Positions 18,601 to 26,496 of a DNA stretch of 64,000 nt are shown piece by piece. Positions within the stretch are counted from its first letter, which is position 1; each line of letters begins with the position of its first letter. The position numbers were made by a program, and so were the translations under genes. Source of the stretch: Metaruminococcus_A sp050943475 (GTDB taxonomy: Bacteria; Bacillota; Clostridia; Oscillospirales; Ruminococcaceae); NCBI GenBank assembly GCA_050943475.1, contig JBMNPF010000010.1, forward strand, positions 1 to 64,000, in the 5' to 3' direction. Under the pieces are notes generated by a model. That model was given only the letters and a program-made list of their open reading frames with translations. It had not been told where the DNA came from and did not search any database.

Positions 18601-19232
18601 ATCTGCGTTTCCGCCTCACTCTTATAGTGCGCCTGAATATCGGCGTTGAGCGCGTCGAGCTTTTCCTGTGACAGGGTCACGTCCACCAGGTTGGAGACCA
18701 ACCCGCTGGAAGAGACCGACGCTACGCCGTTCACGCTCTCAATTTCCGGAATCACCTTGTCCTCAATGTACTGGGAGGCTTCCTCCGCACCCATCCCTTC
18801 CACCGAGACCGCCAGCGACAGAATCGGCATCATGTCGGGGTTGAGCTTCATAATCATCGGCGTGCCCACCCCGTCCGGCAGGTAGCTCTCCAGCATGTCC
18901 AGCTTTTCCCGCATTTCAATCATGGCGGTATCCATGTTGGTTTCTTCGTTGAATTTTAATATCACCATCGAGACATTTTCACTGGAAACCGAGCTGACTT
19001 CCTCAATGTTGTTGATCGAAGCCATTCCCTGTTCCAGAGGGGCGGTGAGCTTCTGCTCCACCTCCTCCGGCGAAGCACCGACATAGGTGGTTGAAATTAC
19101 CGCATAGGGGAGGTTAAAACTCGGGATTAAATCCACCGTCATGTTGGTATAGGAAACAACCCCCAGCACCAGTATGATGATGACCGCCACCAGTATGGTG
19201 AATGGTTTTTTGACACTGAATCTTGAAAACAT
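15678..19232 (-). CDS. RND-family efflux permease with coiled-coil insert
   Basis: A 1184-residue resistance-nodulation-division pump of the AcrB/SwrC type. The start is MFSRFSVKKPFTI (TGGAGTG upstream), followed by the first transmembrane helix. A GGALFAVVILFIFL-type membrane bundle with LALGVGMLVDNSIVVIENIFR lies mid-protein, and the second bundle has QSLLSPFIVMFTIPLAFTGA and VGIVVNNGIVFVDY near the end. Residues about 180-350 of the first external domain form an unusual Gln/Ala-rich segment with two 36-residue repeats (LTAEMAD.ALAQPKQQA) predicted to be helical. There is no adaptor or TolC partner nearby, as expected for a single-membrane cell. Likely substrates are amphiphilic drugs or lipopeptides. 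Confidence 0.93.
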   Translation of the reverse strand: MFSRFSVKKPFTILVAVIIILVLGVVSYTNMTVDLIPSFNLPYAVISTTYVGASPEEVEQKLTAPLEQGMASINNIEEVSSVSSENVSMVILKFNEETNMDTAMIEMREKLDMLESYLPDGVGTPMIMKLNPDMMPILSLAVSVEGMGAEEASQYIEDKVIPEIESVNGVASVSSSGLVSNLVDVTLSQEKLDALNADIQAHYKSEAETQIRTKAREEIIKQIDSQLETQRQAALNQKLTAEMADQALAQPKQQAVEQVNQKFEEQKQAMLAQGMTAEMADAALAQPKQQALAQVDAEFEKQKQNLMQQNLPESVVNKQIEAARKELYAKVDSQVEQIVKSQLAQMEIPEITVTADMISGILAGENFSMPAGTVDSGDGISYPVRIGDKIGSIEELQNLTLMEIPDYKSVQLADVADVVSYNNADTMYSRVNGNHAVILSLQKQPNISTAEVAHSVQARMDEVHALNQDVRFDVLMDQGEYVDLMINTIISNLLWGALFAVVILFIFLRKIKPTFIVGISIVISVIGAFVLMYFSGITLNMISMSGLALGVGMLVDNSIVVIENIFRYRREGMGAKEAAIKGAKEVSAAIISSTLTTVIVFVPIVFTHGITRQLFTDMALTIAYALLASLAVALTVVPAACSTMMKKPIVFKRNFTDKLADFYGKILEKTLRHSWATIVVCVVLLGASIAAAFSSGTELFPSMDSGNITVSVEMPDDYNQDDTFAALDELSDTLLEVQEVDTVGMLYSGGSSASIMSMMGGGGTTIYVQLKDGRTRSTDEVVQDIRDKTAGKPYAVTADGSNSDISALSGGQIVYNVYGRDLDNLKAAANQISELIAGTEGTTDVDNGLGKAKEEIRITVDKDKAIAKGLTVAQVYMAVSEEIAAEQAATTLTESSLSYEIYVKDEREEPMTSEKLADITIENTSGEAVRLGDIAEVGLAEGFTSIQHEGQERYVSVTASLEAGYLSGDVNSQIREKVDAAALPDGCRVEVGGESESIASTFNDLYLMIGLAILFIYLVMVAQFQSLLSPFIVMFTIPLAFTGAFLALFAARMPVSVVSLIGFVVLVGIVVNNGIVFVDYANQQRDKGMDTVEALILTGKHRLRPILMTALTTIIALSTTVFDTSAGGELMRPMAVTTIGGLLYSTLLTLFLVPALYKMFHRKNKPVKAEEPETPELDSAANLS

Positions 19233-19641
19233 AACGCACTCCAATCTGCCGGTTGAGAATCTGGCCGTAAGACCAAAAGCGGGAGCGGGCAGCCGTTTGC
19301 AGCAAAATTGCCCGCCGGAATTCAATGGAATTTCAAATTGTTTTAGGATTACCGCAGAAACATGCTTTGGGGCATGGGCCAAGCTCCCGGCTTGTGCCAT
19401 GCCGGATGACGACGCATTGGGCGGTCAAGGCATGTGACGCCTAAATCTTTTTTAAATCCTACAAAGGTTCTGGCCCATACCAACCCCCAAAAAGCCGGAA
19501 TAACTCCGCCAAAGTGCTGAAGAGACTTGTTTCGGTTCGCAAACCGAAACGCAGTCTCCGGTCGCACAAACAAAATGGTATCCGGGCGCGTTTACCTATG
19601 TTCCTTTGGAACAAATGGAACAAAGTGAAATCCAATCCGTT
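19233..19641 (-). other. Long untranslated leader of RND operon
   Basis: From the promoter at 19677-19706 to the RND start there are about 440 bases without a convincing gene. A strong hairpin lies at 19522-19558 (outer GAGAC/GTCTC, inner TTTCGGTT/AACCGAAA). It could be an attenuator or a processing or stability element; no known riboswitch motif was recognised. Confidence 0.4.
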
Positions 19642-19667
19642 TTTCCGACCGACCGGTCGGTCGGAAA
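19642..19667 (-). promoter_or_regulatory. Palindromic TetR operator
   Basis: A perfect 26-bp palindrome whose half is TTTCCGACCGACC. It begins about 10 bases downstream of the -10 box of the minus-strand promoter, covering the likely transcription start. The size and GACCGACCGGTCGGTC core are typical of AcrR/QacR-type TetR sites. It is the obvious target for the regulator encoded at 15072-15665. Confidence 0.8.
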
Positions 19668-19676
19668 CCGAAATCC

Positions 19677-19706
19677 ATTATAGTCCCGAAAGATGCTTCA
19701 AGTCAA
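19677..19706 (-). promoter_or_regulatory. Promoter of RND-tetR operon
   Basis: On the minus strand TTGACT (19706-19701), an 18-bp spacer and TATAAT (19682-19677), immediately upstream of the palindromic operator. Confidence 0.75.
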
Positions 19707-19789
19707 TGAACTGTTTTTGAACAATCTGTGTCCAGTTGCACTCCAGTTAGCCTTCAGTATGGAAAATAATGTGACTTCAAAAAAAGTAA

Positions 19790-19818
19790 TTGTGTTTCCT
19801 TTGTGCTTTTGGTATAGT
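19790..19818 (+). promoter_or_regulatory. Promoter of 19838 gene
   Basis: TTGTGT (19790-19795), a 17-bp spacer and TATAGT (19813-19818), 20 bases before the start codon. Confidence 0.6.
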
Positions 19819-19837
19819 ATTATTCGAGGTGAATTCA

Positions 19838-20734
19838 ATGTTAAAAAAATTGCTTTTGTCTGCCGCCGCAGTTGTTTTGACTGCAGGGATGGCAGTTTTG
19901 TCGGTATTTGCTGCGGATGTGGTAACCGTTCCGGAACTGTACCTGTCTCTGACCGCGCCGGATGGCTGGTATGTCATTACGCGCAATACTCCGGAGAGTG
20001 ACGCTGTTTTCGAAGAAATTGGCCTGACCAAGGATGAGGTCAACCAGATGTTTGAACAGGGTTCCATTTATTACAACGCGCTTGAATCCGAAACCTTTGC
20101 CCAGGAAATTGTTGTAACCATGGGGGAAAATCAACAAGTTTTTGACTGGCGCAGCTTTTCGGATGAAACCTACAAACAATTTGCCGACGAATTGATGAAT
20201 GCCGATATGGAAGCGATTACCGGGATTGCCGGCGTGGAATACGGCGGTTATGAGATAATCGATCACCCACAAGTGAAATGGATGAAATTTGACGCGCGGA
20301 TTCTTAATGACGACGAGCAGACGGCAATTATTCAATACATTACCATTGTTAACGGCCAGCACATCAATGTGACTTTGCGTTCTTATACGGGCTCTATTTC
20401 TTCTGCGGATGAAGCGACGTTTGACAGCTTTGTCCAAAACCTCAATTTTACCGAAATAAAGGCAGTTCCGGGAATTGCCGGTCTGTTTGCAAACGGTGCT
20501 TTTTACACCTATCTCTGGATTGGAATTGCCGCTTTGGTGGTCATTGCGGTAATCATTGTTATCGTTGTGGTGGTACGTCACAACAAAAAGAAGGCGCAGG
20601 AAAATCAGGGTTGGACGAGCCAGGCCGCTCCGTTCCCGCCGATTGATACCCTTCCGCCATTGGATACTCCGTTTCCAAGCGAAGACGCCTGGAATTTGTC
20701 TGACTCAAAGCCGGAGAATGAAAATCAGCAGTAA
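19838..20734 (+). CDS. Exported membrane-anchored hypothetical protein
   Basis: A 298-residue protein of unknown function. It has a signal peptide (residues 1 to about 26, cleavage after SVFA), an external domain beginning VPELYLSLTAPDGWYVITRNTPESD and ending VQNLNFTEIK, one transmembrane helix (about 222-247, IGIAALVVIAVIIVIVVVVR) and a Pro-rich cytoplasmic tail with PFPPIDTLPPLDTPFP. The layout resembles lipid- or stress-sensing surface proteins but no named family is clear. AGGTGA precedes ATG at 19838; a promoter and a strong terminator bracket it as a single-gene unit. Confidence 0.75.
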   Translation: MLKKLLLSAAAVVLTAGMAVLSVFAADVVTVPELYLSLTAPDGWYVITRNTPESDAVFEEIGLTKDEVNQMFEQGSIYYNALESETFAQEIVVTMGENQQVFDWRSFSDETYKQFADELMNADMEAITGIAGVEYGGYEIIDHPQVKWMKFDARILNDDEQTAIIQYITIVNGQHINVTLRSYTGSISSADEATFDSFVQNLNFTEIKAVPGIAGLFANGAFYTYLWIGIAALVVIAVIIVIVVVVRHNKKKAQENQGWTSQAAPFPPIDTLPPLDTPFPSEDAWNLSDSKPENENQQ

Positions 20735-20761
20735 ATCCCCAGTGTGCATACCAACAAAATA

Positions 20762-20801
20762 AAGGCGCCCCATCCATACTTTGGATGGGGCGCCTTCTTT
20801 T
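20762..20801 (+). terminator. Rho-independent terminator
   Basis: A 14-bp perfect stem (20762-20775 with 20783-20796), GC-rich, followed by T residues. Confidence 0.85.
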
Positions 20802-20936
20802 TGCGAACGGTGCAACTGCTGGTAAAGTCAATTGCCGCTGTTTTAACCGAAGCGGAACGCCTTTGCAGCTGTCAAAAGTAAGTTTGGCCTTGAAATGTGG
20901 ACGGGAAGTACGGTTGGACATGTAAATCGGCAGCAG

Positions 20937-21872
20937 TTAAACGGTATGCTTGGTTTTCCGTTGTTTCCTGCGCTTTGCCGGAACGGCTTCGCTTAGTTCG
21001 ACAAATCCCTCACCCAATACCTCTTGGGCGGAACAAACGGTGACAAAGGCATTTGGATCGATGTCATGCACGGCTTGTTTCAGCAAGGGAAGTTCCCGCG
21101 GCCGTACCACCGCCATAAGCATTTCCCCTTGCTCGCCGCTGTACATTCCACGTACCGGAATACCGGTGTTTCCGCGTCCAACCGAATGAAAGAGCCGTTT
21201 TGAAATTTCCTCGGTTTTCTGCGAGAGGATAAACACCGCTTTGGCAAAGTTGACGCCGCCCAAAATGCTGTCGATGAGCTTGGAGCAGATAAAGACCGAT
21301 ATGACGGCGTAAATGGTGCGTGAAACGCCAAAGACAAACAGTCCGGTAGCAATGATGACCGCGTCGATGGCAAAAATGAGCACTGACATGGAAAAATGGG
21401 GAATCAGCCGATGCAGGCAGGCGGCAAGCATATCGGTGCCGTCGGTGGTTGCGCCGGTCCGCAGGACGAGCGCAAGCCCGACGCCCATTGGAACGCCGCT
21501 GAGCAGTGCGCCGAGCAGCAGATCGTCGGAGATCGGCAGGGGATTGGGAATCCACTGGAAAACGCCGAGCCAAACCGAAAGCAGCAGCATGCCGGTGAGG
21601 GATTTTTTGACAAACCGAAAGCCCTGCTGTACTCCGCTTAAAACGAAGATAGGAATGTTCAGTACAAGGTTGATGACGCCGAGCGGAACGGCAAAACCAA
21701 ATGCCAGTTCAGAAAGCTGGGAAAGTACGATGGCGGCGCCGGTGATTCCTCCGGTGACCAGACCCAAAGGGTCGGCGTACCATGCGAGCCCGAGAGCGAG
21801 CAGCGCAGTGCCGGTGAAAATAAGCCCGAGCCCTTTCCAGCCCACACCCAAAATCCGTTCTGTTTTTGTCAT
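20937..21872 (-). CDS. YitT-family membrane protein
   Basis: A 311-residue protein with five or six transmembrane helices in the first 210 residues (for example LGLIFTGTALLALGLAW and GGITGAAIVLSQLS) and a soluble C-terminal DUF2179-type domain (GNTGIPVRGMYSGEQGEMLMAVVRPRELPLLKQAV). YitT proteins are widespread in Firmicutes, with no firmly established substrate. A GGAGG ribosome site supports the start. A Lys/Arg-rich tail (PAKRRKQRKTKHTV) follows the DUF2179 domain. Confidence 0.9.
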   Translation of the reverse strand: MTKTERILGVGWKGLGLIFTGTALLALGLAWYADPLGLVTGGITGAAIVLSQLSELAFGFAVPLGVINLVLNIPIFVLSGVQQGFRFVKKSLTGMLLLSVWLGVFQWIPNPLPISDDLLLGALLSGVPMGVGLALVLRTGATTDGTDMLAACLHRLIPHFSMSVLIFAIDAVIIATGLFVFGVSRTIYAVISVFICSKLIDSILGGVNFAKAVFILSQKTEEISKRLFHSVGRGNTGIPVRGMYSGEQGEMLMAVVRPRELPLLKQAVHDIDPNAFVTVCSAQEVLGEGFVELSEAVPAKRRKQRKTKHTV

Positions 21873-22291
21873 ATTGGGTTCCTCCTTTTTGTAGAAAAAA
21901 CCATAAAGAGTTTTTATAATGTATTTTGATGGTGTAAAGATACAAAATTGAGCAATGTCATAGTACCGGTTCTAAAGAAAATTGAGGTAATTTTTGCAAA
22001 AAAATCTTACATTTCGGGAAATGTATTGAGGAAGAGCGCGCCTTTTTTTCGGTCCCGCGCACAGTATAGCTTGCCTATCAAGTGGGCAGGTATTCACTAT
22101 AGTATCTGCCACAGATATGGCAGAAACCGCATTTCAACGAAAATTTAAAAGCAGTGCGCTTTTATTTCAAGCAGGATGGAGAAAGAGAATGTTGTTGTCA
22201 TTTGACTTTCGCCGGAAACCTTTGTAAAATGGGACTACAAGATGACTGCATGCCACCACTGGTACAACAGGGAAATAAAAGGAGAATCTCA

Positions 22292-24019
22292 ATGGACGAT
22301 TACAAACAGAAAAGCGCGCCGGAACGCAGCCTTTGGGCGCAGTTTGACGCCTTGCAGCTCGGTATGGACTGGGATGAGTCCGACATTGTAAAACCGCAGA
22401 TTTTAATTGAAGACGTTTTCGGAGACAGCCACCCCGGAAGCAAACACCTTGACAAGTTGGCAGAACAGGCCAAAATTGGGGTTTATGAGTCCGGCGGACG
22501 TCCGGCGCAATTCCATGCAACCGATATTTGTGACGGATGTGCGCAGGGGCACAATGGCATGAACTATATCCTCGCCTCCCGTGAAGTGCTGGCGGATATG
22601 GTGGAAATTCATGGTTCGGTTAACCCATGGGACGGTATGGTGCTGCTCTCTTCCTGTGACAAATCCATCCCCGCACACCTGAAAGCAGCAGCAAGGCTGG
22701 ACATCCCGACCATTTTTATTCCAGGCGGCAGCATGCGGCCCGGCCCATATATGTCCACTTCCATCAAGGCGGGGGATATCTCCCTTCGCCAGAAGCGCAA
22801 AGATGCCATTACCGAGCAGGAGGTTCGGGATTATAAGCTGACCGGTTGTCCGTCGCTCGGTGCCTGCCAGTTTTTGGGCACGGCCAGTACCATGCAGTGC
22901 ATGGCAGAGGCGCTTGGCCTTGCTCTGCCGGGCAGCGCGCTTGCACCGGCGACCATGCGCGACATTCTTTCCATGGCACGGCTTGCCGGCCGTATGGCGA
23001 TGATGCTCGCAAAAAGAGGGATTACCGCCAGTCAAATCCTCACCCGCAAGGCGTTTGAAAACGCCATTGTGGTGCACAGCGCCATTGGCGGTTCCACCAA
23101 TGCAACCCTTCATCTGCCTGCTGTTGCGCGTGAGCTGGGCATTGACCTGCCGCCGGAGCTGTTTGATGAAATCAACCACAAAATCCCGCATATTGGCAAC
23201 ATCTACCCGAGTGGGGAGCATGTCACCGAGGCGTTCTGGTTTGCGGGCGGCATCCCAATGGTGCAATGGATGCTCAAGGATTTCCTCCATCTCGATGTGA
23301 TGACCGTCACCGGCAAGACGTTGGGCGAAAATTTGGAGGACATCCAGAAAGACGGTTTCTTTGAGCGCAACCTTGGTTACCTTGCAAACTACGGGCTGGA
23401 GCGGGAACAGGTCATCCACTCGGTTGCAAAAACCAAAGAGATGGGCTCCATTGCGGTGCTCAAAGGCAACATTGCCCCGGAGGGCGCTATTGTCAAATAC
23501 GCTGCCATCTCGGACGATATGCTGGTGCACCGCGGAAGCGTCAAAGCGTTTGACAGCGAAGAGGACTGCTACTATGCGGTGGTTGACGGTAAGGTTGATC
23601 CGGACGATATTCTCATCATCCGCTATGAGGGGCCGCGCGGCTCCGGCATGCCGGAAATGGTTATGACCACCGAAGCAATTGTCTGCGACGAACGGCTTAA
23701 CGGCACCGTTGCCCTGGTGACCGACGGGCGGTTCTCCGGCGCGACCCGCGGCCCATGCATTGGACACGTCTCGCCGGAAGCGGCGGCAGGCGGCCCCATT
23801 GCTTTTGTGGAAACAGGGGACATCATTGAATTTGATATTCCGAACCGGGCGCTCAATGTCGTCGGCATTGCGGGCAAAGCGTGCAGCCGGGAAGAAGCCG
23901 ATGCTGTGCTGGCGGAGCGTGCAAAGGCCGGCATCAAAAAGCTGCCGGAGCGCAAGGGGATTTTTAAACGCTATACTTCGACCGCCCTTTCGGCCATGAA
24001 GGGCGCGGGAATGGAATAA
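22292..24019 (+). CDS. IlvD/Edd-family dehydratase
   Basis: A 575-residue Fe-S dehydratase of the dihydroxy-acid/sugar-acid class. Cluster region cysteines are visible in TDICDGCAQGHNGM (Cys80, Cys83), SSCDKSIPAHL (Cys122) and TGCPSLGACQFLGTASTM (Cys186, Cys192); the C-terminal part has VTDGRFSGATRGPCIGHVSPEA. GGAGAATCTC precedes ATG. Classical IlvD makes 2-keto acids for valine/isoleucine synthesis, but no other ilv gene is nearby. The CDGxAQG motif and the sugar-isomerase neighbour fit a sugar-acid (for example aldonate) dehydratase equally well. Family confidence is high; substrate is open. Confidence 0.88.
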   Translation: MDDYKQKSAPERSLWAQFDALQLGMDWDESDIVKPQILIEDVFGDSHPGSKHLDKLAEQAKIGVYESGGRPAQFHATDICDGCAQGHNGMNYILASREVLADMVEIHGSVNPWDGMVLLSSCDKSIPAHLKAAARLDIPTIFIPGGSMRPGPYMSTSIKAGDISLRQKRKDAITEQEVRDYKLTGCPSLGACQFLGTASTMQCMAEALGLALPGSALAPATMRDILSMARLAGRMAMMLAKRGITASQILTRKAFENAIVVHSAIGGSTNATLHLPAVARELGIDLPPELFDEINHKIPHIGNIYPSGEHVTEAFWFAGGIPMVQWMLKDFLHLDVMTVTGKTLGENLEDIQKDGFFERNLGYLANYGLEREQVIHSVAKTKEMGSIAVLKGNIAPEGAIVKYAAISDDMLVHRGSVKAFDSEEDCYYAVVDGKVDPDDILIIRYEGPRGSGMPEMVMTTEAIVCDERLNGTVALVTDGRFSGATRGPCIGHVSPEAAAGGPIAFVETGDIIEFDIPNRALNVVGIAGKACSREEADAVLAERAKAGIKKLPERKGIFKRYTSTALSAMKGAGME

Positions 24020-24334
24020 AAACGGTTCTGCTTGTGCAACCGGTTCTCGCCAAAAAAGCTGTGGAAGGCTGACGGCCGCCGTGAGAAACATTTGTCTGCT
24101 GTTGGTGTAGGTAAAATAAAAAAGCCTTTTATGCTGTGAAAAGGCCGCCCGGAGAACTGCCGATCACTTTTTGGACAGCGAACGGTGGCTTTAAGGTATA
24201 ATCCACAAAAAAACGGAAAAATATTTGGCGACTATTTTTCAAACCACCGGAAGGGAATTGACAAAAAAGACATGGACTTTTTGCCGCTCTGGTGGTATGA
24301 TAACAGTATCACTGAAAACATAGGAGGATGAAAC

Positions 24335-25819
24335 ATGATTAACACACCAGTTGTCAAATTGGGTATTGTTGCGGTCAGCCGCGACTGCTTCCCGATGCAG
24401 CTTTCTGCAAGCCGCAGAAAAGCAGTCGTTGCCGCTTATAAGGCAGCCGGCGGGGATATTTATGAATGCCCTGTCACCGTTGAAAATGAGAAGGACATGC
24501 TCAAAGCAGTTGAGGACATTAAAGCTGCCGGCGTTAATGCGTTGGTCGTTTACCTCGGCAACTTTGGCCCGGAGACCCCGGAGACCCTGCTTGCCAAAAC
24601 CTTTGGCGGCCCGGTTATGTTCTGCGCTGCTGCTGAGGAAACCGGCGACAATCTGATTGATGGCCGCGGCGACGCTTTCTGCGGTATGCTCAATGCAAGC
24701 TACAACCTCGGCATCCGCAAAATCAAAGCCTATATTCCGGAATATCCGGTTGGCACCCCGGACGAGATCGTTGGCATGATCAATGATTTTATTCCGGTTG
24801 CCCGCGTTGTAATTGGTCTCTCCAAACTGAAAATCATCACCTTTGGTCCGCGCCCGAATGACTTCCTTGCCTGCAATGCACCGATTCAGAAGCTGTTTGA
24901 TCTCGGCATTGAGGTTGAGGAGAACTCCGAGCTTGACCTGCTTGCTGCTGTTCAGAAGCATAAAGACGATCCGCGCATTCCGGAAGTGGTTGCGGATATG
25001 GAGAAAGAGCTTGCCGGCAACAATCCGTGGAAAGACCTTGTTCCGAAGCTTGCGCAGTTTGAGCTCACCCTGCTTGACTGGGCTGAAGCACATAAAGGTT
25101 CCAGAGAATTTGTTGCGTTTGCAGACAAATGCTGGCCTGCTTTCCAGACCGAGTTCGGCTTCTGCCCGTGCTATGTCAACAGCCGCCTGACCGGCCGTGG
25201 CATTCCGGTTTCCTGCGAAGTTGACATCTACGGCGCGCTTTCCGAGTACATCGGCCAGCTCGTTTCGGAAGATATTGTTACGTTGCTTGACATTAACAAC
25301 ACCGTTCCGGCGGATATGTACAACAGCGATATCAAAGGCAAATTTGATTACAGCCATACCGATACTTTCATGGGCTTCCACTGCGGCAACACCAATGCCA
25401 GCAAGCTGACCCAGTATGCGCTTAAATACCAGCTCATCCAGCACCGCTGCCTCGAGCCGGACAGCGAGCCGAACGTCAGCCGCGGTACCCTCGAGGGTGA
25501 CATTGTTCCGGGCCCGATCACCTTCTTCCGCCTCCAGAGCACCGCAGACACTCAGCTCAAGGCTTATGTTGCAGAGGGTGAAATCCTGCCGGTTGCAACT
25601 CGTTCCTTCGGCGGCATCGGCATCTTCGGCATTCCGGAGATGGGCCGTTTCTACCGCCATGTGCTGATTGCGAAACGCTATCCGCATCACGGTGCAGTTG
25701 CGTTTGGTCACTTTGGCAAAGCACTCTTCAACGTCTTCAAATATCTCGGTGTTGAGGACATTGGTTTCAATCAGCCGAAAGGCATGCTGTACGAGACCGA
25801 GAATCCGTTTGCAAAATAA
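24335..25819 (+). CDS. L-fucose/L-arabinose isomerase-family protein
   Basis: A 494-residue member of the FucI/AraA-type aldose-ketose isomerase family. The N-terminal Rossmann-like half has VKLGIVAVSRDCFP and VYLGNFGPETPETLLAK. The C-terminal half has the expected acidic metal ligands in SCEVDIYGALSEYI (about residue 295) and LLDINN, plus TFMGFHCGNTNASKL. Expected chemistry is aldose to ketose conversion with Mn2+, but several clostridial members have uncertain substrates. AGGAGGATGAAAC precedes ATG. It follows the IlvD-like gene by about 315 bases, has its own upstream region and ends at a strong terminator. Confidence 0.85.
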   Translation: MINTPVVKLGIVAVSRDCFPMQLSASRRKAVVAAYKAAGGDIYECPVTVENEKDMLKAVEDIKAAGVNALVVYLGNFGPETPETLLAKTFGGPVMFCAAAEETGDNLIDGRGDAFCGMLNASYNLGIRKIKAYIPEYPVGTPDEIVGMINDFIPVARVVIGLSKLKIITFGPRPNDFLACNAPIQKLFDLGIEVEENSELDLLAAVQKHKDDPRIPEVVADMEKELAGNNPWKDLVPKLAQFELTLLDWAEAHKGSREFVAFADKCWPAFQTEFGFCPCYVNSRLTGRGIPVSCEVDIYGALSEYIGQLVSEDIVTLLDINNTVPADMYNSDIKGKFDYSHTDTFMGFHCGNTNASKLTQYALKYQLIQHRCLEPDSEPNVSRGTLEGDIVPGPITFFRLQSTADTQLKAYVAEGEILPVATRSFGGIGIFGIPEMGRFYRHVLIAKRYPHHGAVAFGHFGKALFNVFKYLGVEDIGFNQPKGMLYETENPFAK

Positions 25820-25832
25820 GCAAAAGCGTTTT

Positions 25833-25867
25833 AAAAGGAGCCATTGCGATGGCTCCTTTTGTTTTTT
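25833..25867 (+). terminator. Rho-independent terminator
   Basis: A perfect 12-bp stem (25833-25844 with 25849-25860) followed by T residues. Confidence 0.85.
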
Positions 25868-25973
25868 GAATTTTTCATATCATTTACGCTTTTTTGAAAA
25901 GTAAAGCAATTTACCAATGAGAGATCTTAAATAAAGTCAATAAAAAATAATGCATAATTTAAATGGATATTTA

Positions 25974-26002
25974 TTGGATTTTTTATGTGCTTATGATATT
26001 CT
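25974..26002 (+). promoter_or_regulatory. Promoter of peptide module (copy 2)
   Basis: TTGGAT (25974-25979), a 17-bp spacer and TATTCT (25997-26002). The leader from about 26027 to the start codon is strongly similar to 30007-30096 before copy 3, including TCGCCTCAATA and AAAGGAGAGGTAAAC. Confidence 0.65.
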
Positions 26003-26114
26003 GTTGGTAGAGAAACTGTTTAAAAGAAGGCGATACCCGTGCAATACTAAACGTCGCCTCAATACCCTTTCCCCAGCACATTAACTCGAATGTGAGAATA
26101 AAGGAGAGGTAAAC

Positions 26115-26496
26115 ATGAAAAAGCGGTTTCGTAGAATCACATCAACACTCTTGTCAGCAGCTTTGATGCTCGGCTGTGTTGGTTTTTCAGCTTCGGCGGA
26201 ACAATCCAACTTGACCCCCGCAGAACAATATGCAGCGTACATTGATTCACTGGACTGGCCGAGCTATGACAACCCATTGAGATGACTTGTTCCATTCTGT
26301 CATTGCGGTAGACTCATACTATGTTGTTTCCAAATGGGGACGCGGCCCGCTGTACAAACATTCGGTAACCTATTGTCCATATGTAGGCGATTCCGTAAAT
26401 GAAACTGGATACACATTTCAATCTATTGAGTACTGGAATGAAATCATATCCCGTGTTTTTTACTTTAGAGCGCGGCTTTCATGGAGGACAGCATGA
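26115..26496 (+). pseudogene. Frameshifted secreted SKWGxGPL peptide gene
   Basis: Frame 1 (26115-26285) encodes 56 residues: a classic signal peptide MKKRFRRITSTLLSAALMLG, cleavage near SASA, then a mature stretch starting EQSNLTPAEQY and ending DNPLR at a TGA. One base out of frame, 26281-26496 continues DDLFHSVIAVDSYYVV, then SKWGRGPLYKHSVTYCPY and a 30-residue tail. Removing one base near 26280 joins them into a protein of about 127 residues. The downstream stop overlaps the next start (ATGA at 26493-26496), which argues the second frame is real. Alternatives are a +1 programmed shift at the TGA-C or a sequencing error. A secreted peptide is the likely product. Confidence 0.6.

Noticed and set aside
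17214..18671. 485-codon open frame opposite the RND permease
   Set aside because: His/Arg-rich nonsense composition typical of a shadow frame over a real gene.
22000..22291. T-box riboswitch before the IlvD-like gene
   Set aside because: No GGTGGAACCGCG-type antiterminator sequence or terminator pair is present in the leader.
22403..24091. Long antisense open frame of 562 codons opposite the IlvD-like gene
   Set aside because: It mirrors a clearly coding gene, has no ribosome site, and its protein resembles nothing; it results from GC-rich codon structure.
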